Positions 1-10,281 of a DNA stretch of 22,932 bases are shown piece after piece; the first letter of the stretch is position 1, and each line of letters starts with the position of its first letter. This DNA is from Allomyces macrogynus ATCC 38327 (taxonomy: Eukaryota > Blastocladiomycota > Blastocladiomycetes > Blastocladiales > Blastocladiaceae): contig GG745388.1 in the NCBI GenBank assembly GCA_000151295.1, positions 56,830-79,761 on the forward strand. Direction: 5' to 3'. A model generated the notes under the pieces. It was given only the letters and a program-made list of their open reading frames with translations. It was not told the DNA's origin and made no database searches. The position numbers were made by a program, and so were the translations under genes.

Positions 1-2
1 TT

Positions 3-1259
3 CAGGGCTCCAAGGCGTGGACGTGGCCGTCTTCCGGGAAACCCGTCGCGGCGCCTGTGGCAATCGCCGACGGCGCGTTCCCGGACGGGTCGAAGCTGGG
101 CAAGCGTTTCCCGGCGCTCGGTGCGACCAAGGGGATCGACGGGTATCTGAACCGCACGGGCGGGTGGGCCAAGGCGTCGGACGCGGTGACGGCCGTGCGT
201 GCAGCATGTATCCGCGCTGGAGTCAAGTTTGTGACGGGTGCGGTGCGTGGACGGGCCGTGCAGGTGATTCCCGGCGACCAGCCGACTGTCGTGACGGCCG
301 ATGGCGCGCGGCATACGGCTGATACGGTCGTGGTCGCGGCGGGCGCGTGGACGCCGAGCCTGGTGCCGGCGTGGTCCAAGTACTTGCGCGCGCAAATGAT
401 GCCTGTCTTGCATTTCCAGGTGCCGGTCTCGCAGCGCGCTGCGTTCACGTCCGACAAGTTCCCGGTGTGGGCCGTGGCGCTGGATTCGGGTATGGACTGC
501 AGTATATGCAGTAGAATGCGCTTGATGGCGCTTTCGAGCTTACACTACTGTTATCTCCGGCAGACACGCTCGTCTACGGCTTCCCGATCACGGGCGACGG
601 CATTCTCAAGGTCGCGATCGACCACGCCGGGTTCATTTCGTCGCGCCACGGCGAGAACGACGTCTTCGTGTCGCTCGCGGCCACGACGACCGATGCCGCG
701 TCCACGCGAGGCCACGCGCCCGTTCCCGGCACGCTGCCCGCAAACTGCCTGCCGCTCTTCCACCGCGCCATTTCCGCCATCGTGCCGCAACTGCTCGAGT
801 TCCCAATCGTGCACGCGCGGCTGTGCACCTACACGAACACACCTGACCACCACTTTGCAATTGCGCGGCAGCCGGGCGGGATCGTTGTCGCGTCGGGCGG
901 GTCCGGTCACGGTACGCTGATCCTCGCCCAATTATTACCTTCTCTTCCGCCCAGGACACTCACTCCACCGTGTAGCGTTCAAATTCTTCCCCGTTCTCGG
1001 GGACCTGATTGTCGACGTGGCCACGGGTACGCCCAATGCCGTGACCGACCTCTTCTCCCTCGAGACGCGCGCCGTGCATGGCGCCACGTCGGGCACCAGT
1101 AACACGCTCGCGCCGGCCGCCACGAACGCGCCGACCCTCGCGGGTTCTGCGCCCGACGAGACCCGCGGTCCGGTGCCGCAGAAGATTGAGGAGGTGCTGC
1201 TCGTTCGCGTGGTTGGGTCGACGCTGCGCGCGCTGGTCGCGCGGGCGGCCAAGCTGTGA
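3..1259 (+). CDS. FAD-dependent amine oxidase (sarcosine/pipecolate/fructosyl-amine oxidase family), 5' partial
   Basis: This is the C-terminal ~372 residues of a DAO-fold flavoenzyme that oxidises N-substituted or secondary amino acids, releasing H2O2. The first ~100 residues, with the GxGxxG dinucleotide motif, lie outside the window. My exons are 3-489, 564-911 and 976-1259; the introns (490-563, 74 nt, GTATGG..CAG; 912-975, 64 nt, GTACGC..TAG) restore one frame across conserved blocks. Visible landmarks are GGWAKASDA, then VVVAAGAW, then YGFPITGDGILKVAIDH, then LCTYTNTPDHHF and GGSGHAFKFFPVLGDLI. The Cys at 824-826 sits where monomeric sarcosine oxidase carries its covalent 8-alpha-S-cysteinyl FAD (family knowledge). 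The protein ends in AKL, a canonical PTS1, so a peroxisomal location is likely. The exact substrate cannot be told from sequence alone. The next gene starts 231 bp downstream on the same strand. Confidence 0.88.
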
Positions 1260-1489
1260 CGATCAGGGGAATACATGTTGCGTCCGCTTGCTGGTTACGA
1301 AATATTGGCGAACGTGGACCAGATTGGATCGCTGCAGTCGCGTTTGGCCAAAAGATGAGGGCAGGCCGTCGCCTGTTGTGCTGAGAACCGGAAACGCGAT
1401 CCCATGCTTGGAAGACGATCGCTTTGCACTTGGCTTGCGCCAGAACAGGCCACCACTTCCGCAGTGGGCAATTATGATCAGCACGCGCC

Positions 1490-4400
1490 ATGTCGAGCAA
1501 CAAGGACACGTCCGGCAGCCAACTGCCCGCAATCGCGAGAGCGGGCCGTGAACGCGAAGCGGACCACGCTGCGTCGCCCGGCTCCTGGGCCGTGCCCGTA
1601 TCGAGGCCGTCGACCATGGACCGCCGTGCCCCTCCACCAAGCGCAACCAGCGCCGCATCCTCGGAGAGTCACGGTGGCAGCGCTTCTCCACCCCCGCCCT
1701 ACAACCCGTTCGACGAGCTGGCTCCCGAATCACTCCCTACGCTCTCGGCCGGCGCGCCGTTTCCTGCGGCTCTTGCACCAAACCCGTTTACCGCGCCCTC
1801 GCCCGTGGCAACCAATCCGTTTGCGACCGATTCTCCGCCGACTCGCGCAACATCTCCTGGGGGACACCCGCGCGGCGTGAGCCGAAGCGTCGACCATGGT
1901 CGACCATCGTCCTCGTCGTCCTTCCGCTCTCGCGCACAGACACCCACGGCACTTGCGCTGCCACAGCAGTTTACGATCCCGATCTCGCCGGGCTTGGCCA
2001 TCAACAGCAGCCCGAACCGATCCGGGTCGCGGCATGTCCGTCAGGCGCACTCAATCTCCGTGTTTGGCACGGGCCGAGTCGAGCCGTACGCGCAGTTTGC
2101 GCCGCCATCGCCCGCGATCGACCCGCGCACCGTGCTTGCGACCGGCACGTCTGCCGCTGCAGCAGCACGAAATTCGGGTTCCGGAACACGAGTTGATGCT
2201 GCACCCTCGCCCTCACCCGCTCCCTCGCCCTCGCGCGCGCTCAACATCCCCGAGGGGCCGAGTGAGAGCCGACCGTACACGCCCGACGACCCCGTCCACC
2301 CGCTCTCTGTGCACCCGTCGCCCGACCTCGTCCGTGATCGCGTCGACCCTGCGTGGCCACCGATGGTGCCGCAAAGATCGATTCCAGTCTTGGCCATTCC
2401 GCCCATCACGACCGATTCTCGTGCAGCGGTTGCGCCGAACCCGTTCCGCCTCGATGCTTCGCTGCAGACACCCCAATCGCGGGCCGAGTCGCCCAAGGCT
2501 TGGGATTTCCCTCCGACGTCGGCGACTCCGCTCACCCATCCACCACTCGGCGCGACGTCACCATCCTCACCAGTGCTTTCTGGGCCTGACATTGACGAGC
2601 CGCAGCCCGTACCGCCGCACACAAGACGACCTGCTGGCCCACAATGGAGACAACGACTCGCCGAGGCGTGGGGTAGCGCCAAAATGCTCGTGTCCTATGT
2701 CGAGGCCGAAAACATTCGCAACTACCGCTCGTTCTTGATTGGTCTCGCCACCGTGTTTTTGGTCGTCGTGTTCCTGACTTTGGTCCGCAATGCGCTTGTG
2801 CGTTCGTCGATTGTCTTTGTCAAGCTGTCCGAGGACACGGTACGCTGTGGAGCGGTGCTACTCAGGGTGATTGCACAGCTGACGAGCTTGCAATTCTCAG
2901 GTTGGCCAATACGATCTGCTGATGACACCAAGCCAGGACGGCACGTCCATGTTCCTCAACGCGACCGACCTCACGACGCAGCTCGCGTCGGTCGCGTCGA
3001 TTCGCGGTTCTGTGCCGCGATGGATTTTGCCCGTCAACGTGACCGCGTCCGACCAGGGCCAATGGAACACGAGCGCCGTCAACCGCGACGTGCTGGCCAC
3101 AGCCGTTGTGCTCATCATGGACTCGAAGCTCGAGCAGGACCTGGGCGTCGGCGCGAGTTGGAAGCACCGCTCGTTGGGCGAGAATGAGGCTCACGGTACG
3201 CATGCGTGCAGATGCCCGTTGCATTTAGATGCTATTGCTGATCTCATTCCCTTGCGTGTAGTCACCGGATCGCTGCTTCGCGCTCTCGGCAAACGACCGA
3301 ATCTCGGCGACACGATCAACTTGAAAATGGATCTCTCGGTCATGATGGCAGTATGGTCGCGGTCTCTCCGTTCCTTCCAAGTTCTCGTACTCACGAGCCC
3401 ATTCTACACGTAGTCTGCCGTGGGCAACAGCACGTCGCTGAACCAAGCGCAAATCACGCTCACGCGCACGCAACTTGAAACGGCCATTCTCGTCACGGGC
3501 GCCAACCGCACCGCCGTCTACCAATCGGCGCAGCTGCAGCCGGACGGGACGTTTCGCGTGCCGCTCGGCGCGGTGACCAACAACCAGGCCGACCAGTTTG
3601 CGACGCTCACGCAGACGATGACCGTCGTCGACGCGATCGAACAGCCGGACGGCAAGTTCCCGCAGAACCTGGGCAACGTAATTGTCGTGGACCTCGACCC
3701 GACCGAGATCTTGCTCAAGCGTATGGCGGCGCAGCTCGCGCAGAACCCGCTCGCCGCATCGGCCGTGCCGTGGAAAGCGAGTGACGTGGCGACTTTCCGG
3801 TTACGCGACTATGCCATGTCGATGGTGCTGATGATACGCGACCGGCTCGCGATTTACACGATGAGCGATACGGACCGCAATCGCGCGATCATCGAGGTGG
3901 CCAACGACGTGATGCGCCTGATTGGGCTGTTTGCACCCGTGGATCTCGTGGACGTGCTCAATTTGGCGCTCAAAGGCACGAGTTTTATCCGCGTGTTCAT
4001 GGACGAGATATTCTTTACGGTGATTGCGGTTCTGTCGCTGCTCGCCGTGCTGCTCATTTACTCGCTGCTCTTGGCCGACGTGGAGGAAAAGACGTTCGAG
4101 TATGGGGTACTGTCGCTGGCCTCCAAACTGACCTACCAACATGCTGTCATTCTCACCATGGATTTCCTGACTAGATGCTGCGAACGCTCGGTCTGCGGCA
4201 AACGAGCCTCATCCACCTCCTGATCCTACAGTCGATTCACTTTTCCGTCCCCGCCATTGGCCTCGGCCTCCTCGTCTGCGTCATTCTCTACGTGCCCGTC
4301 GAGTTCTTTCTCAGCAGTTTTGCCGCGGTACCCATGGCGCTGCAGCTCGACCCGAGCGCTTGGGGGCTCGGTATTGGCCTCGGACTCATTTTGCCGCTTG

Positions 4401-6350
4401 TCGGCATGCTCGTTCCGATACGGCGCGCGCTCACGCAGACGCTGCGCGACGCGCTCGACATTTACCACCACGTCGTCTTCGACTCGATTGTCACGATCAA
4501 GCGATTGACGGACCTCGGCATCAATATTGGCGAAACGATTCTCGCGCTGCTCCTTGTCGGTGTCGGGTTCATGGTCTACTACATGGTCCCCGTCGCGTTC
4601 ATTTTCAACGACACGGGGCTGCTGTTCCGCATCTTGACGATTATTCTGCTCGGCATGGTCGTGGGCCAGACACTCGTGGCGCAAGTGTTGCAGCACGTGC
4701 TCGAAATGGCCGTCATGGCGCTGATGGTCGTGGCCGCGCGCGACAAGGTGATTCTCGGCGTCGTTGCCAAGAACCTGGCGTCGCACCTGAAGCGCAACCA
4801 GAAGACGGCGCTCATGTTCACGTTGTGCCTCGCCTACATTATCTTTGCTGCGGTCATGTTCCAGCTGCAGGCGAACACGCTTGCGCAGACGCTCGAGTGG
4901 ACCTACGGCGCCGACCTCGTCGTGCAAGGCAAGTCGTTTATCTCCCCGTTACCGGAACCGCGGCTCGACCAGTACATGCGCACGATGTCGGACGTGGCCG
5001 GGTTCACTTTCCTGACCTGGCCGCTCACGAGCTACTACGTGATTTCCACGACGCGATTCGCGAGTCTCGCGAGCCTGGACCGCCCGCAGGCGCAGATTAT
5101 CGGCGTGCAGCGCAACTACCTGGTCGTGGCGCTCGGCCAGTACTACATGCCCGTGACCGTCGCGGACGGACTGGCTCCGTCGGCCGTGATTCCGGCGCTT
5201 AGCACACCTCTGTCGCCGTTCGTACCGGCGGATATGCGTGTGGTCCCACCGCCACCGCTCACGTCGCCGCCCGTCGCGAACGTGACGGCCGCGTACGCGT
5301 CGGCGATCCCCGTCGTGATTTCCGAGGCGGTTGCGGACACGCTCTACGCGACGACGACGACCAATTGCGTGATCGAGGTCGAATACTGGCCCGGCGGGGC
5401 CGCGGCGTGGTCGGTCACACGGCAGCAACTCGCGCGACCGCTGGCGATTGTCAAAAAGTTGCCTGGACTCGCCGGGGTCAACCGATTGACGGTGAGTAAA
5501 GCGCCGCTGCTCGTGAGTATGGACCGGTACCAGGCGTTGCTCGACGACGTGGATGCGGTTGCGGGAACGAGTTATACGCGCGTCGTGAGTATGCCGGCAG
5601 TGGTCAGGAACGTGTCGGCGGCAGAGTCGAGGCGGCGTGGGTGGGCGGTGCCGAAAAAGACGCTACTGGTGCGGCTGAGGCCGGGCATGTCGGACTTGCA
5701 GGTCGAGGCCGTGATCAATGGATTGAATACGGTGCTTGGGGACCATGATTTGCAAGTGCAGAACTTGCGGTACCAGCTCAAGGCGACGGATTCGGCCGCG
5801 TTTTTCATCAATTTGCTCTTCAATATTGGTACGCCGAGATGTATGCGAGGGGTGATTTGCGGCCGTTGCTCACACGCTTTGCTTTCGAATCCTAGTGGCG
5901 CTCGTCGGGATCCTGTTGTCGTTCTTTGTCCTCTGGCTGTCGTTCACGGCCAACTTGCGCGAAAACGCGTGGGAGTTTGGCGTGCTCCGCGCGATTGGAC
6001 TCGACGTACGGTTCGCTTTCCTCTTCTCCACATTCTCTCTCGACCAAATGACTAACTCCGTGGCTCACTTCTGCTTGCAGGGCTCAACCGTCCTTCGCGT
6101 CTACGTCTATGAGGCGCTCGCCATTGTCATCGCCACGATCCTGCTCGGCACGCTCGTGGGCGGGATCACGGCCGTGACCGTCACGTTGCAGTTCAACTTA
6201 TTTACGGAAATGCCCATGACGCTCGCGTTCCCGTCGGGTCTGTACACGTTTGTCGTGGTGTTCTCCATTGTGGTCGCGGTGGCCGGATCGTGGTACCCGG
6301 CGTCGCAGTACCGGCAAAAGAAAATTGCCATGGCGCTCAAGGGCATGTGA
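1490..6350 (+). CDS. FtsX/MacB-type ten-helix permease with NPF/PPxY-bearing cytosolic tail
   Basis: Seven exons give 1486 residues: 1490-2839, 2901-3195, 3262-3350, 3414-4106, 4175-5828, 5896-6005, 6081-6350. Every junction restores frame, and four cross recognisable FtsX sequence. Residues 1-410 are Ser/Pro-rich and disordered, with PPPY (68-71) and NPF at 72-74, 98-100, 109-111 and 317-319. One helix (~414-432) precedes a first extracytosolic domain (~450-775). Helices follow at ~778-798, 826-850, 872-890, 930-952, 957-978 and 1020-1040, then a second ectodomain (~1045-1350) and helices at ~1355-1378, 1408-1432 and 1451-1470. The duplicated FtsX signature appears as EYGMLRTLGLRQ (807-818) and EFGVLRAIGLD (1387-1397). 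Bacterial relatives (MacB, LolC/E, FtsX) work with an ABC ATPase and act on lipids, lipoproteins or peptides. No ATPase is encoded here, so substrate and partner are unknown. The start has CC before the ATG and follows no credible upstream exon. Confidence 0.85.
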
Positions 6351-6516
6351 CCAAGGTGGGTCGGGTGGACTATGGAAAGATAGGACTGGGGTTGAAAGAC
6401 GGAGCTGAATTCATATGGTTTTGCGTTCTGGTCATTTGAAACATGCCTTCGCGCTCCACCGTCTGGGTCTAGAGCCAGAGCCACAGATGAAGTCCATTCT
6501 GCAGACTTGCAGATGC

Positions 6517-7733
6517 TCATAATAGTTGACGTCCATCACTGATGGCCAAACGCAGCCAAGAGGGATACCTTATACCCGCGCCCACAATGGAAATCAGACA
6601 AAAACTCAACCACAAAACTTCCATGACATGAAATCGATTTGCCGCAAAGACGGAGCAAGACCTGTAAACCAAACTGGTCCGACTTGGCCCTATCCATGCC
6701 TCTGTAATCGCACGGCACGCCGCCTGGTGCACATATGCCATGGACTCTTCAACGTCATCCCACAGCTGCTCATGACAACCACATGCCGTCTTGTACCGCC
6801 GAGCGTGCGTTGTCGCGTAGTTGAGCTTGTTCTTGCCAGACGTCTCCCGAAGCCATGCCATGCCTTGAAACGCGCCAAACCGTGTATTCAACCATTATGA
6901 CAAGCTGCGCCTCATTCACGGTGACCATGGTAACACGACCATCCTGCCCAAACCGCCCACAGCCAATCAAGCCATACTTTTGCGTGTGCTGGTCATACTC
7001 CTCGCTGTGGCCCAGAAACGCAAACGGAGGGTCAACGTACTTCAGGAACGCCATTTGGAAACCAGAATGTCCGTCATAGTCGGCCGCCCCCATGTCCTTG
7101 AAAGCACGGCCAGAGACATTGGCCCACGACGTGAAGCGGAACCAATACTCATTTGGGTCCTCTTGGACCGCATTCTTGTCGGGAACGCCCACACGAGCTT
7201 GGCCCAGGTGATGCCCGTCGCCCGGGGATAAAGTACTTGACCGGGTGCTAAACGTGCCAGAATACAGCGTGGAAGGAGCCGGAGTGCCAGCCATGCGCAT
7301 TGAACTCGCCCGGGAACATGAGCGGCGCACCACGGTCATGGCCATGACGGATTTCGCCGTGCCACGGCAGCTGGCCATAATGCAGCAGCGTCGACGATGC
7401 TGTTGCACGATGGTGATTGCAAACGCTCTCGTCAAAGACGTTGGTGATGGACTGGAGCCTGTTGGCCATGCGCTTGTTGTCAATGGCGGACTGGGCCTGG
7501 CCTCGCTCTTGCTTGCCTCGATTCTGGTGGTGGTGGCGGCGGCGCCGGCGGGGATGAGAAACGTTGGCGGAAACAGTTGGGCCATCATCACCACATCGAA
7601 GACAACTTGTCAGGTCGCTGTTCAATTCGTCAGAGCTGGCGGCGGCGCGAGCAACGACTTGAATTGCATTTTCCTCGTTGCAACCGGCGTGATGCGACGT
7701 TCGAGAATGTTGAGGGCGGTGAGGTGTTGTCAT
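6517..7733 (-). pseudogene. Unidentified minus-strand gene, apparently broken (one nonsense codon, two frame changes)
   Basis: I do not recognise the protein. Reading on the minus strand from an ATG at 7733 (context gcaccATG), frame A runs to an in-frame TAG at 7248-7250 and still looks protein-like just past it (HPVKYFIPG). The coding-like text then moves by one base near 7223 into a second frame, with YWFRFTSWANVSGRAFKD and KYGLIGCGRFGQDGRVTM. Near 6895 it moves into a third frame, with FGAFQGMAWLRETSGKNKLNY and DDVEESMAYVHQAACRA, ending about 6517. No GT..AG pair of the 61-75 nt type used by the neighbours explains these steps. An early decayed gene or several assembly indels are the readiest explanations; a multi-exon gene with unusual introns is possible. 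Whether it is coding at all rests only on composition and the look of the residues. Confidence 0.35.
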
Positions 7734-8858
7734 GGTGCAAGGCGGATGTCGGCGGAGAGCTTGGACACGACAAAATGAGACAGATTGTTGGAGTGGACAG
7801 GAAGGACGAGCAGAGGCGGAAGGATTTGAAATGCGTTTTGTGCAATATAGTCAATTTCTGATGATTCGTGATGTGCTGCAGGTGCCGTTCCGGATCAATT
7901 GGTCGTGTGGAGATGGAGACCAGTTCAACGAGTTCCGGCCAGACTTTACGCGAGAAACGGCCCAAGCACGACGCTTCAATCTAACTGAATTGACGGCGTG
8001 AGTGCAAGTCGCTTCATCATCAACACCACATCCCACAGCCGACATCATTTGTTTTCCGTTTTCAATGGCATCGTTGCCAGGCCATTGTTGGTTTTTTGTA
8101 AGCATTGCAAACCGCGGGGATTCAGTGCTGAAAGATGATACCCCGCACGCCTGTCTGCGCACGAACAGCACCCTTGTCCCACATCAAGTCATTTGTCGCG
8201 GCCCCGCTTGTCAGCCGTTACGCGATCCGGCAGCTGTTCTTTCCCCCAATGTGCGCGTGCAATAAAACGTCATTGCGCGTCACCTTCGTGGTTCGTTGCC
8301 AAAGCGCGCCAGCCGTACTTTTGCGGGCTCGCAGTGGTCAGACGTGAAATTGTTGTTGGCGACCAACGACAGGATCGCGTTTCTCGGTCATATGCTCAGC
8401 GGGCCTCGTCACCTGCCTGTCAAACATCGACCAACCCCGGAAACAAGATATTGTTGCTGGAGCATCAACTCGCCAATACTTGCAGCTATGATCACGGCGG
8501 GGAGCGGCAACACATGAGCGACACGGCCAGGACGTCCTGAAAACCATGCTGACCATCGGTGATGCTTGCCGGAATTACAGCACGGCAGGCGTTTTAGCAC
8601 TGACAACAAATGTTTGGTCGCATTAACGGCGGCGTTCCTCAACATTCTCTCGCTGTCAAATCGGTATCAAGTTGAATGTCGTGCTGATACTTGCCAAATC
8701 GATGACGGCCGGCAAACCCTGGCAAAACTGCGACAAAGTCTAATTGAATCGTTCCATTCGATCCGTGCGCTCTCGCTGAGATTATATTCGACACAACGCC
8801 ACCGCCAAGTCTCTTCTTCACCCAGTGCACCTGCCCGCAAATCCCGCGCCCGCGCGCA
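7734..8858. other. 1.1 kb without a supportable gene
   Basis: No open stretch here has convincing protein character. The 7734-7860 part is pyrimidine-rich on the minus strand, as expected for a 5' leader of the broken gene at 6517-7733. On the plus strand, 8135-8347 reads a short frame with SFVAAPLVSRYAIRQLFFP and TSLRVTFVV. These faintly resemble two blocks of the F-box/LRR-like family found 5 kb downstream (LALAAPSLFAPAIRATIRF, TSLSLTFVI) and could be an ancient relic. I see no tRNA, rRNA or repeat. Confidence 0.4.
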
Positions 8859-9634
8859 TCACGCCACGGTCAAGTCGTCCGAGAAATACAAGAACAACGA
8901 GACCATCCACTCGTGCTCGTTCATCCCGACCTTATCCATTTCGTCGGCCTCGTCCGGGATCCCGTTCTGCTCGAGCGTGCCAGCCATATCGAGCACGCGG
9001 CCCAGGTACTTCCAGACATACCCCTTGGCGTGCTTGTTGTACTGCAGGTACCGCCCAACAATCGCCGTCACGGGTTCCTCAGCACAGACCTCAAGCACGG
9101 TCACGTCCTGCGTGAGAGTGTTGACGATGCGCACGTGCCGCGTGCGCCGCGACAGCTTGCCAACGGCTGCCGACGCGTCGCGCCACCACGGGACCGCTAC
9201 GTCCCACGTCCAGTCGGTCCCGGGCCGCGTCACGTCCGGGACGTGTGGTGGGACGCCATCAGGGCACACAGGCACGCGCAAGCCCGTGGCTAGGTCGATG
9301 CGCTGGCGCAGGTCGCCCCGTGGATGCGTCGAACCAGTGCGAGATGTCGCGGCCGGCGCTGCGCCGCAGTGGGAGGAGCCGCGCGTCATCTAATGATCGG
9401 GTCGAGCGTGTAAGCGGCGCAGGCAAGGTTCATGGCCGGGAGCGGGAAACGGGCACCGGTACCTTGGAATTGCTTGGCGAGCGGCGTAAGGTTGTAGACG
9501 GTGCCGAGCCACGATACCCACAGGTCGTCAGACGTGTTGTGCCGCGCGACCTCGGCGGGCGTAAAGTAGGCGGCCTTGGGCGCGTCAATCAGCGCCTCGA
9601 CTCTCCCACCACTCGGTGCGACGGGCTCCGGCAT
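8859..9634 (-). CDS. CYB5D1: Cytochrome b5 domain-containing protein 1 homologue (axonemal), with a frameshift in exon 2
   Basis: Two exons on the minus strand, 9634-9463 and 9389-8859, are separated by a 73-nt intron (GTACCG..TAG, 9390-9462). Exon 1 carries YFTPAEVARHNTSDDLWVSW and LGTVYNLTPLAKQF; exon 2 opens with RSAGRDISHWFDASTG. Later come PWWRDASAAVGKLSRRTRHV, RIVNTLTQDVTVLEV, YLQYNKHAKGYVWKYLGR and LEQNGIPDE, and the protein closes on LYFSDDLTVA. This is the order and wording of vertebrate CYB5D1. In animals and Chlamydomonas (FAP198) the protein is a heme-binding radial-spoke component of motile cilia (family knowledge), so it should act in the zoospore flagellum. There is no HPGG motif, as is usual for this subgroup. 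One extra base in the CCCC run at 9316-9319 (+ strand) throws the frame immediately after DASTG; either side is otherwise intact. The start at 9634 (ccaaccATG) gives the expected N-terminus. Confidence 0.88.
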
Positions 9635-10270
9635 GGTTGGCTGGGCTGCGTGTAAGAAAGGTGGGTCGCAATGGGCGGCAGAAGGCCCTTGGCGTCGGCA
9701 CGGCGTGCACGGACGGGCTTGAGCTGGAACGCCGAGGTCAGTCTTCGGTGCCGTATACTTGACGAACGCGATCGCAACAGCGACAATGGCGACGGCTTGG
9801 ACAATGAGATTAGCGCTCTCGATAATGCAGCAAGTTGCGCAGTCTAGCTGACGCAGATTGAACGGGGTTGGCACGTTGATATTGGTTCAGCTGTCGAGCG
9901 AGGAGAGAACAGCGATGATTGATGATTGCACGTGATGGCGAAGTGACGCTTACTCCCAGCTTCAAAAGCCAACTCTTCCGCAACAGAAGAACTGTTACCT
10001 TGGCGCCGTGCCCAGGCGCTCTGTGTTGAGAGTCAGCAAGAAAGTCTTTGCTGTGATGGTCAATATCTTTTGAGCGTGCAATGGCGTGGTGCGCGCCGTA
10101 CCAAGTGTATCGATCATCAAGGGCAATCGCAAACGCGACTCTCGGCCCCACGATTCTCGAACACGAGGAAGAATCATGTGAGGTGGATGAGAGGAAAGAC
10201 ACTTCGCGGGTCATTGCCTTGCTGCTGCTCGTCACAGATTCAAAAGAGGGTGAGCGGAAACGAATCACGT
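9635..10270 (-). other. Intergenic region with two weak minus-strand open frames
   Basis: No gene can be supported firmly here. A minus-strand open frame at 9810-10298 includes VAFAIALDDRYTWYGAHHAIA and ends LRNLLHYRER. It spans a possible 63-nt intron (9891-9953, GTAAGC..CAG) that keeps the frame whether or not it is removed. A second open frame, in phase with exon 1 of the CYB5D1 homologue, contains a hydrophobic run (SANLIVQAVAIVAVAIAFVK, near 9755-9815). It could be leader sequence or a separate small membrane protein. Neither resembles a family I know. Confidence 0.2.
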
Positions 10271-10275
10271 CAACG

Positions 10276-10281
10276 TTTATT
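10276..10281 (-). terminator. Candidate polyadenylation signal AATAAA
   Basis: A minus-strand AATAAA hexamer lies 368-373 bp past the stop codon of the ZC3H3/Red5-like gene. It is the clearest poly(A) signal candidate on that strand in the interval, and it overlaps the stop of the small open frame at 10277-10609. Confidence 0.3.

Noticed and set aside
4226..4927. A 233-codon minus-strand frame inside the permease gene
   Set aside because: Charged, low-complexity antisense of hydrophobic helices; the plus strand encodes conserved FtsX segments.
7245..7778. A plus-strand frame with a hydrophobic run (LASLLLASILVVVAAAPAG)
   Set aside because: It is the complement of the Arg/His/Gln-rich 5' part of the minus-strand broken gene and has no supporting start context or homology.
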